Position numbers and translations under genes: made by a program
Notes under the pieces: generated by a model
What the model was told of the DNA's origin: nothing
What the model saw: only the letters and a program-made list of their open reading frames with translations
Databases searched by the model: none
Origin: CAZBQG01 sp964493945
GTDB lineage: Bacteria; Pseudomonadota; Alphaproteobacteria; Rhodospirillales; UBA2165
Assembly (NCBI GenBank): GCA_964493945.1
Contig: CAZBQG010000083.1
Span: 1 to 16,159 of the forward strand
Direction: 5' to 3'
Length of the DNA stretch: 16,159 nt
Part shown: piece after piece, positions 7,297 through 13,797 of the stretch
Layout of the letters: each line of letters opens with the position of its first letter
Numbering within the stretch: the stretch's first letter is position 1

Positions 7297-8597
7297 CCTC
7301 CGGTCTGGTCATCGCCGCGCCATCTTCGGGCAGCGGCAAAACGGTCATCACCCTTGGATTGCTCCGCGCCTTGCGTCAGGCGGGTCTGGCCGTTGCCTCG
7401 CTCAAAGCAGGTCCCGATTATATCGATAGTGCCTTTCATCAGGCAGCATCGGGCCGGGCCTGCCGTACCATGGATGTCTGGGGTATGAGGGCCGAAACCC
7501 GCCAGGCCCAATTGGCGGCGGTTTCGGGTGAGGCGGATTTGGTCCTGGCCGAAGGCGTCATGGGTTTGTTCGATGGCGCCGCCGACGGCACGGGGAGTAC
7601 GGCGGATCTGGCCGGGTGGCTGGGCTGGCCGGTTGTGCTGGTTGTCGATGTGCGGGGGCAGGCGGGCTCGGCCTGGGCCTTGATCGAAGGTTTTGCCAGC
7701 CACCGCGCAGATATTGATGTGGTGGGGGTCATCTTCAACCGGGTGAGCAGCCCCAGGCATAAGCGCATGATCGAAGCCACCTCCGGGCCCGCATCCCCGC
7801 TGGTTCTGGGCTGGGTGCCCGCCTATGAGGGCCTGTTGCTGCCCAGCCGCCATCTGGGTCTGGTACAGGCCGGCGAGCAGGCCGGTCTGGAGGACTGGAT
7901 CGATGATGCCGGGCGCCTCATCGGGGGGAATGTGGATTTGACTGCATTGCGGGGGCTGGCCCGGCCAGCCAAGGTGCCGGTGACCTCGGGTGGAGCCACA
8001 TGTTTGGAGCCGCTGGGTCAACAAATGGCCATCGCCTGGGATGAGGCTTTCGCTTTCACCTATCCCCATATGCTGGATGGCTGGCGGGCGGCGGGGGCCG
8101 AATTGAGCTTTTTTTCACCCCTGGAGGATCAATCCCCCGCCGATGACGCGGACGGTATTTTTTTGCCAGGCGGTTACCCCGAACTCCATGCAGGGCGGCT
8201 TGCCGGTTGCGGTGATTTTCTGGATGGGCTTGGCCGGGCGGCCAAAAGAGGTGCGGTGATCTATGGTGAATGCGGCGGCTTCATGGTGTTGGGCGAAAGC
8301 CTGACAGACGAAGGGGGGATGGAATTCAGGATGGCCGGCCTGTTGCCCCATGCCACGTCATTCGCTAGGCGCCGGCTGGCACTCGGATACCGCCAACTGG
8401 TTCTGGCGGCGGATGGGCCGCTGGGCGGGAAAGGGAGCCGCTTTCGCGGCCATGAATTTCATTATTCCACACTAAGCAATGATGGCGACGGCGATTATCT
8501 GTTCGATGCGGCGGATGCGGAAGGTGCGGAACTGCCCGCTGCCGGATTACGCCGGGGGCGGGTCATGGGGTCCTATATTCACCTTTTGGACCGCTGA
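7293..8597 (+). CDS. cobB: Cobyrinate a,c-diamide synthase (glutamine-hydrolysing)
   Basis: 434 aa, typical for CobB/CbiA. The N-terminal ATPase domain begins IAAPSSGSGKT with the P-loop at 11-17 (K16), followed by LKAGPDYIDSAFHQAASGR, characteristic of CobB/CbiA rather than CobQ. The C-terminal class I glutaminase-like domain has FLPGGYPELHAGRLA, the nucleophile C327 in YGECGGFMVLG, and GHEFHYS at 386-392. It uses ATP and glutamine to amidate the a and c side chains, in the cytoplasm. The start is GTG at 7293, overlapping the cobA stop (GTGA). GTG fits because the P-loop is reached at the normal distance from the N-terminus. The 3' end overlaps cobC, on the other strand, by 19 nt (8579-8597), the longest convergent overlap in the window. 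Confidence 0.95.
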   Translation: MTSGLVIAAPSSGSGKTVITLGLLRALRQAGLAVASLKAGPDYIDSAFHQAASGRACRTMDVWGMRAETRQAQLAAVSGEADLVLAEGVMGLFDGAADGTGSTADLAGWLGWPVVLVVDVRGQAGSAWALIEGFASHRADIDVVGVIFNRVSSPRHKRMIEATSGPASPLVLGWVPAYEGLLLPSRHLGLVQAGEQAGLEDWIDDAGRLIGGNVDLTALRGLARPAKVPVTSGGATCLEPLGQQMAIAWDEAFAFTYPHMLDGWRAAGAELSFFSPLEDQSPADDADGIFLPGGYPELHAGRLAGCGDFLDGLGRAAKRGAVIYGECGGFMVLGESLTDEGGMEFRMAGLLPHATSFARRRLALGYRQLVLAADGPLGGKGSRFRGHEFHYSTLSNDGDGDYLFDAADAEGAELPAAGLRRGRVMGSYIHLLDR

Positions 8598-9682
8598 CCT
8601 GACCGATAGGATTTCAAGGAAACCCTGAGCCGGGCCAAATCTCTCACACTCCCCATCAATCCGATGCGCAGCCAGCCCCGGAAGCGGGGGAAGGGGCGCA
8701 CCAATATGCCGGCTTTGGCGAGATGGGCATAAAGCATCTGGGCCTGATCATCCTCCACCAGGCGGAAAAGATCGGTGCCGCCGATGATTCGCAAGCCGGC
8801 CTCGATCAGGATATTATCCAGCTCTTCCCGGGCCTTGGCCAGGCGCGCCCGCATGGCCGCAATCCAATCTTCGTCACTTAGGGCGCGCTGGCCGATCTCG
8901 GCCGCCAGGCTGGAAATTGCCCAGGGACCCAGACGTTCTCCAAGATCGCCGATAATTTCCGCTTGCCCTGCGGCAAACCCCAGACGCAGCCCGGCCAGCC
9001 CGAAGAATTTGCCGAAGGACCGCAATATCAAAAGCCCCGGCCGGCCGGCGGCAAACAACATGCTCAAGCCTGGGTCCAGATCGGCAAAGGCTTCATCGAT
9101 CACCAAAAGCCCGTTCCGGTCCGCCATCCGATCGGCAAGTTCCAGAATATCCGCCGATGCCAGGGACCGGCCGTCCGGATTGTTGGGCTGGCAGATAACC
9201 GCGACCTCGCCCGCACCCAGCGCGATCCAGTCCGTGACCTCCCGCACTTCATGGCCTGCCGTCCGCCAAATATGGGCATATTCCTCATAGGTGGGGGCCA
9301 GCACATGGACCCGGGCGGGCGGGCGCATATAGGGCAGTAATTGGAGAACCGCCTGGCTTCCGGGGGCGGCGATCAGCCGGGCATCCACGGGCAATCTATA
9401 ATAATCCCTGGCCGCCGTAAGTAGGGCTTCCAACTCGGTACTGGTGGGCAATTGGCAAAGCCCGTCCAGGGACATGCTTTCAACCGGATAGGCAAAAGGA
9501 TTGATGCCCGTCGATAAATCCAGCCAGCCCCCGTCTGGGCGTCCGAATTCGGCTTCGGCGAATTTGGGGTCGCCACCGTGATAAGGTTTTTCGCTGTCCA
9601 AGGGATGGAAGTTCCGTTGCTTCGGGCCGGTGGCCAATATAGCGCCAAGCCTAGGATTTGAAAGCGCCGGGTTGGGGCGCAA
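8579..9682 (-). CDS. cobC: L-threonine-O-3-phosphate decarboxylase, PLP-dependent (CobC; CobD in Salmonella naming)
   Basis: Up to 367 aa. Fold-type I PLP enzyme with the CobC set of motifs: HGGD, GGWLDLSTGINPFAYP, GSQAVLQLLP, APTYEEYAHIWRTAGHEV, CQPNNPDGR, DEAFADLDPGLS and RSFGKFFGLAGLRLGF, where K225 (numbered from the outermost start) should bind PLP. It makes (R)-1-amino-2-propanol phosphate, the linker between corrin ring and nucleotide loop. The start is unresolved. No ATG lies upstream of the conserved HGGD; the candidates are TTG at 9682, 9637 and 9601. TTG at 9601 gives MDSEKPYHGGD and 340 aa, closest to normal family length; none has a good Shine-Dalgarno site. I give the outermost as an upper limit. 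The gene converges on cobB and diverges from tetR. The function call is firm; the first 27 codons are doubtful. Confidence 0.9.
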   Translation of the reverse strand: MRPNPALSNPRLGAILATGPKQRNFHPLDSEKPYHGGDPKFAEAEFGRPDGGWLDLSTGINPFAYPVESMSLDGLCQLPTSTELEALLTAARDYYRLPVDARLIAAPGSQAVLQLLPYMRPPARVHVLAPTYEEYAHIWRTAGHEVREVTDWIALGAGEVAVICQPNNPDGRSLASADILELADRMADRNGLLVIDEAFADLDPGLSMLFAAGRPGLLILRSFGKFFGLAGLRLGFAAGQAEIIGDLGERLGPWAISSLAAEIGQRALSDEDWIAAMRARLAKAREELDNILIEAGLRIIGGTDLFRLVEDDQAQMLYAHLAKAGILVRPFPRFRGWLRIGLMGSVRDLARLRVSLKSYRSGQRSKR

Positions 9683-9696
9683 AAAAGATATCTGAT

Positions 9697-9702
9697 TTTA
9701 TA
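9697..9702 (-). promoter_or_regulatory. Candidate -10 element for cobC
   Basis: On the minus strand this reads TATAAA, 17 nt downstream of TTCATT (a weak -35). Transcription would begin near 9690. The whole -35/-10 span crosses the palindrome at 9702-9731, so anything bound there could affect cobC. By-eye prediction in AT-rich DNA, where chance matches are common. Confidence 0.3.
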
Positions 9703-9731
9703 CAATGTTCAATATATATAATGAACGATGT
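9702..9731. promoter_or_regulatory. Palindromic candidate operator between cobC and tetR
   Basis: A 30-bp dyad is centred between 9716 and 9717. The core arms GTTCA (9707-9711) and TGAAC (9722-9726) are perfect complements, the central TATATATA (9713-9720) is symmetric, and outer ACA/TGT (9702-9704, 9729-9731) also pair. Twelve of 15 positions are symmetric; mismatches are 9712/9721, 9705/9728 and 9706/9727. It stands in the only AT-rich patch of the region, directly upstream of a TetR-family gene, and covers a perfect TATAAT. TetR regulators often bind such dyads and repress themselves. The sequence is seen directly; binding is inference. Confidence 0.5.
9717..9722 (+). promoter_or_regulatory. 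Candidate -10 element of the tetR-acyltransferase operon
   Basis: A perfect TATAAT lies within the palindrome, with a predicted transcription start near 9729, about 23 nt before the tetR ATG. No good -35 is seen at 16-18 nt, so activity might depend on an activator or be weak. Overlap with the dyad suggests steric repression. Confidence 0.4.
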
Positions 9732-9751
9732 TTAATTAATTTGGTGTGATA

Positions 9752-10363
9752 ATGGCCAGACGATCCGATCACAGCCGCGAGGAACTTTACGCCATGGCCC
9801 TGGATGCGGCGGGCAGGATAATCGAGCAAGACGGTCCGGACGGGCTGACTGCCCGCAAAGTGGCCGGGGCCATCGGCTACGCGCCGGGCACGCTCTTTAA
9901 CCTGTTCCGGAACCAAGACGAGATGATCCTGCACCTCAATGGGCGCACCCTGGACCATTTGTGCCGCCATCTGGAGACGGGGCGGATGAGTGGTGATGCC
10001 GAGGGCGGCGTTAAGACATTGTTGAAGGCCTATATGGGTTTTCTCGAACGGCATCCGGGATCATGGAACCTTTTGTTCGAATTCAGCCTGCCCGATGGCA
10101 CGGAACTTCCGGATTGGTATTCGGAAAAGGTGGAAAAGCTTCTGGGTCTTTTAGAGGCGGCCATGGCGCCGTTGTTTGGGCCGGATCAGGCGCCAGATGG
10201 GGCCCAGGCGGCTCGCGTCCTGTGGGCCGGTCTGCATGGGATTTGTTCCCTGGCATCCAGCGGCAAATTGATGGCAGTCACGGACAAGTCCGTGGCGGAA
10301 ATGGCCGGTTCACTGGTCCGTCATTGTCTGGCGGGCCTGCGGGCGTTTAAAGGAAAAAATTGA
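9752..10363 (+). CDS. TetR/AcrR-family transcriptional regulator
   Basis: 203 aa from the ATG at 9752; a GTG two codons earlier (9746) is an alternative. The N-terminal TetR helix-turn-helix is clear: an amphipathic helix (about 8-28), then DGLTARKVAGAIGYAPGTLFNLF (30-52) and the usual following helix with NQDEMI. The C-terminal ligand domain contains LWAGLHGICSLASSGKL, resembling the W..lHG segment of WHG-type TetR regulators. It probably acts as a cytoplasmic ligand-responsive repressor. The effector is unknown; co-transcription with a phospholipid acyltransferase/acyl-ACP synthetase suggests a lipid or acyl signal, but this is inferred from context only. A palindrome over its own -10 suggests autoregulation. 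Its stop overlaps the next gene as TTGA (10360-10363) if that gene uses the TTG start. No strong Shine-Dalgarno site precedes it. Confidence 0.92.
   Translation: MARRSDHSREELYAMALDAAGRIIEQDGPDGLTARKVAGAIGYAPGTLFNLFRNQDEMILHLNGRTLDHLCRHLETGRMSGDAEGGVKTLLKAYMGFLERHPGSWNLLFEFSLPDGTELPDWYSEKVEKLLGLLEAAMAPLFGPDQAPDGAQAARVLWAGLHGICSLASSGKLMAVTDKSVAEMAGSLVRHCLAGLRAFKGKN
10349..10354 (+). promoter_or_regulatory. Ribosome binding site favouring the TTG start at 10360
   Basis: AAAGGA lies 5 nt before TTG (10360), which overlaps the tetR stop as TTGA. The alternative ATG at 10378 has only GGGG (10367-10370) at 7 nt. The stop-start overlap matches the pattern at every other co-directional junction here, so the TTG is the more coherent choice. 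Confidence 0.45.
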
Positions 10364-13300
10364 AACGGGGTTTCGTTATGGAACAGAACCAATTCAGTTT
10401 GCTTGGCACAAGGCGATTTGCTCCGCTCTTCGTCACTCAATTTCTGGGGGCCATGAACGACAATCTGTTCAAGCAGGCGCTGGTTGTCCTCATCGTTTTC
10501 CGCTTGGCCCAAGAGATCGGGATCAACGGCCAAATCCTGGTAACCCTGGCCGCCGGGCTTTTCATTCTGCCTTTCTTCCTTTTCTCGGCCACCGCCGGCC
10601 AGTTGGCCGACAAGCTGGACAAGGCCAGGACCATCCGCTGGATCAAGGTTTGCGAAATCATCATTATGAGTTTGGCCACCGCCGGCTTTTTCATGGGCGA
10701 TGCTTATTATCTTTTGGGCATTCTGTTTTTGATGGGAACCCAGTCGGCTTTTTTCGGGCCGCTCAAATACGGCATCCTTCCCGATCATCTGGCGCCCGGC
10801 GAACTGATCGGCGGTAACGGCCTGATCGAAGGGGCGACCTTTATCGCCATTCTGGTCGGAACCATTGCCGGGGGATTGATCATCCTCACGGCACCTGGAT
10901 TGGAACTGGTATCGGCGGGGATTTTGACCCTGGCCCTCTGCGGCTGGCTGGCCAGCCTGTTCATTCCCACCGCACCCCCATCAGGGGCGGAAATCAAAAT
11001 CAATCCCAACTTCCTGGGCGAAGCCTGGAATATTTTGGGCTTCGCGTCCCGAACCCGGTCGGTCTTTCTGTCCATTTTGGGGATTTCCTGGTTCTGGCTG
11101 GTGGGCGCGACATTTTTAACCCAGTTCCCGGCCTTCACCAAAGACGTGCTGGGCGGCGATGCCAGCGTGGTAACGCTCTTCATGGCCACCTTCTCGGTCG
11201 GCATCGCCATTGGGTCAGTGCTTTGTAACTCATTGCTCAAGAATGAGATTTCGGCAAAATATGTTCCCTTCGGCGCGTTGGGTCTGAGCCTCTTTACCCT
11301 GGATCTTTATCTGGCGACGCGGGGGCAGGCGGCAGCCAGCGCCCAGTTGAGCGATGCGGGCGCCTTCATGGCGGTGGCGGGTAATTGGCGGGTGCTGGCG
11401 GATCTTCTGGCCATTTCCATCTGCGGCGGCATTTATTCCGTGCCCCTTTACGCCATTTTGCAACATGACAGCGAAGAAGGGCATAAATCCAGAACCATCG
11501 CCGCCAATAATATTATGAATGCTCTGTTCATGGTGGTGGGCTCCCTGGCCGCTGTGGCGTTGCTTTCGACTCAGGTGAGCATCCCCCAATTGTTCGGCCT
11601 CGTCGCCCTGGTCAATTTATTCGTGGCCATCTACATCACCCGCCTTTTGCCCGACGCCGTGGTCAAGGCGGCTCTGGCCACGGTCTTGCGCCTTTTCTAC
11701 CGGGTGGAGGTGCGGGGGTTGGAGCATTACGCCGATGCGGGCAAGCGGGCCGTCATCGTGGTCAATCATGTGTCTTTTCTGGATGCAGTGCTGTTGGCCG
11801 CCTATCTGCCGGTGAAACCCCTGTTCGCCATCGACACCTTCATCGCCCGGCGATGGTGGATGGCGCCTTTCCGCACGCTGGTCCATCTGTTCCCCATGGA
11901 TCCCGGCAACCCCATGGCCATCAAATCCCTGATCCGGGAAGTCCAGGCCGATACCCATTGCGCCATCTTTCCGGAAGGGCGTATCACGGTCACCGGCGGA
12001 TTGATGAAAATCTATGAAGGGCCGGGCATGATCGCCGACAAATCGGACGCCATGCTGGTTCCGATCCGCATCGATGGCGCCGAATACACCATCTTTTCGC
12101 GCCTGGGCGGCAAGCTGCGCCGCCGTTGGTTTCCCAAGATCACTCTGACTATCCTGAAGCCCCGTAAATTCCGCATCAATGATGATCTGGTAGGGCGCCA
12201 GCGCCGCCGCATTGCCGGCCTGCAGCTCTACGACGTAATGAGCCAAATGATGTTCGAGACCTGTCATACGGACAGCAATCTGTTCCAGGCATTGCTGGAT
12301 GCCAGAAAAGTCCATGGCGGCACCCATCCGGCCATCGAAGATATCGAACGCAAACCGGTTGCTTACCGGCGCCTGGTGCAGGGCTCATTCGTTCTGGGGC
12401 GGCGTCTGGCAAGCTACACCAAGCCGGGCGAAATCACCGGCGTTTTGCTGCCCAATTCCGCCGCCGCCGCGGCGACTTTCTTCGCGCTCCAGGCCTATGG
12501 GCGGGTGCCAGCCATGCTTAATTTCTCCACGGGCACGAAAAATATGGTGGCGGCGCTGGAAACCGCCTGCATCGATGTGGTGTTTACTTCCAGACGTTTC
12601 GTGGAACTGGGCAAGTTGGATGACAGTGTGGCAGCCCTTAGCGGGCGGGCCAAAATCGTCTATCTGGAAGATATACGCGATCAGATTTCAGGCATGGACA
12701 AGCTGTCGGGCATTCTGGCCAGCCTCATGCCGTCCCTATTGTCCAAATGCAACCATGTCCAGCCAGACGACGCGGCGGTGGTGCTGTTTACTTCGGGATC
12801 GGAGGGCACGCCCAAGGGGGTGGTGCTGAGCCACCGCAATCTGCTGGCCAACCGCTATCAATTGGCCTCCAGGATCGATTTCAATCCGACCGATATCGTC
12901 TTTAACGCCTTGCCCATTTTCCATTCATTTGGGCTGACCGGTGGGCTTTTGCTGCCCATTCTTTCGGGCGTGAAGGTTTTTCTTTATCCGTCGCCCCTTC
13001 ATTATCGTATCGTACCGGCGCTGGTCTACGATACCAATTCCACGATCATGTTCGGCACCGATACATTTTTGTCCGGCTATGCAAGGGTGGCCCACCCATA
13101 TGATTTTTTCTCTCTCCGTTACGTGTTCGCGGGTGCGGAAAAAGTGCGCGAGAACACGCGCCGGACCTGGTCCAATAAATTCGGCATCCGGGTTCTGGAA
13201 GGTTATGGCACCACCGAAACTTCGCCCGTATTGGCGGCCAACACGCCCATGCATTTTTCCACGGGCACGGTGGGGCGCTTTTTGCCGGGCATCAGTTACC

Positions 13301-13797
13301 GGCTGGACCCGGTGCCGGGGATTGATGAGGGTGGCCGGCTGGTGGTATCCGGGCCCAACATCATGAAAGGCTATTTCAGGGCCGAAGCACCCGGCCAGTT
13401 GGAGCCCCCGGTTGACGGCTTTTATGATACGGGCGATATCGTTGATGTGAATGATGAGGGCTATATCACTATCCTGGGCCGGGCCAAGCGCTTCGCCAAG
13501 ATCGCCGGTGAAATGGTATCCCTGGCCGCCGTCGAAGGGGTGGCTGCCGGTCTTTGGCCCGACAACGCCCATGCCGTGATCAGCCGGCCCGACGACCGCA
13601 AGGGTGAACAATTGCTTCTGATCACCGATCGGAAAGAGGCCGGGCGGGACGAATTCCAGACCCACGCAAGGGGTCAGGGCATGGCCGAGATCATGATGCC
13701 CAAGAACATCCTGGTCTTGGACAAATTACCCCTTTTGGGCACTGGCAATGTGGATTACGCCGCCCTCACCACCCATGTCGAAGGAGAAAAGCTTTAG
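10360..13797 (+). CDS. aas: Fused lysophospholipid transporter (MFS) / PlsC acyltransferase / acyl-ACP synthetase
   Basis: 1145 aa (1139 if it starts at ATG 10378), an inner-membrane protein with three parts. Residues 1 to about 430 form an MFS domain with many hydrophobic segments, resembling LplT; the opening FAPLFVTQFLGAMNDNLFKQAL is typical. Residues about 440-630 are a PlsC/LPLAT domain with NHVSFLD (469-475, the NHxxxxD catalytic motif) and FPEGR (537-541). From about 640 to the end is an AMP-forming acyl-ACP synthetase with the P-loop FTSGSEGTPKG (810-820), GYGTTETSP (948-956), YDTGD (1022-1026) and GRAKRFAKIAGEM. In E. coli, LplT flips lysophospholipids inward and Aas reacylates them with acyl-ACP it makes; here both lie on one chain, an arrangement known in other proteobacteria. 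Oddity: the expected catalytic Lys near the C-terminus (GTGK in relatives) is Asn1130 (GTGNVDY). It is probably co-transcribed with tetR and meets the next gene at a shared TTAG. Confidence 0.93.
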   Translation: MKRGFVMEQNQFSLLGTRRFAPLFVTQFLGAMNDNLFKQALVVLIVFRLAQEIGINGQILVTLAAGLFILPFFLFSATAGQLADKLDKARTIRWIKVCEIIIMSLATAGFFMGDAYYLLGILFLMGTQSAFFGPLKYGILPDHLAPGELIGGNGLIEGATFIAILVGTIAGGLIILTAPGLELVSAGILTLALCGWLASLFIPTAPPSGAEIKINPNFLGEAWNILGFASRTRSVFLSILGISWFWLVGATFLTQFPAFTKDVLGGDASVVTLFMATFSVGIAIGSVLCNSLLKNEISAKYVPFGALGLSLFTLDLYLATRGQAAASAQLSDAGAFMAVAGNWRVLADLLAISICGGIYSVPLYAILQHDSEEGHKSRTIAANNIMNALFMVVGSLAAVALLSTQVSIPQLFGLVALVNLFVAIYITRLLPDAVVKAALATVLRLFYRVEVRGLEHYADAGKRAVIVVNHVSFLDAVLLAAYLPVKPLFAIDTFIARRWWMAPFRTLVHLFPMDPGNPMAIKSLIREVQADTHCAIFPEGRITVTGGLMKIYEGPGMIADKSDAMLVPIRIDGAEYTIFSRLGGKLRRRWFPKITLTILKPRKFRINDDLVGRQRRRIAGLQLYDVMSQMMFETCHTDSNLFQALLDARKVHGGTHPAIEDIERKPVAYRRLVQGSFVLGRRLASYTKPGEITGVLLPNSAAAAATFFALQAYGRVPAMLNFSTGTKNMVAALETACIDVVFTSRRFVELGKLDDSVAALSGRAKIVYLEDIRDQISGMDKLSGILASLMPSLLSKCNHVQPDDAAVVLFTSGSEGTPKGVVLSHRNLLANRYQLASRIDFNPTDIVFNALPIFHSFGLTGGLLLPILSGVKVFLYPSPLHYRIVPALVYDTNSTIMFGTDTFLSGYARVAHPYDFFSLRYVFAGAEKVRENTRRTWSNKFGIRVLEGYGTTETSPVLAANTPMHFSTGTVGRFLPGISYRLDPVPGIDEGGRLVVSGPNIMKGYFRAEAPGQLEPPVDGFYDTGDIVDVNDEGYITILGRAKRFAKIAGEMVSLAAVEGVAAGLWPDNAHAVISRPDDRKGEQLLLITDRKEAGRDEFQTHARGQGMAEIMMPKNILVLDKLPLLGTGNVDYAALTTHVEGEKL

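Noticed and set aside
7059..8069. A 336-codon minus-strand open frame opposite cobA and cobB
   Set aside because: It covers the conserved P-loop gene cobB on the opposite strand and has no recognisable domain; a shadow frame.
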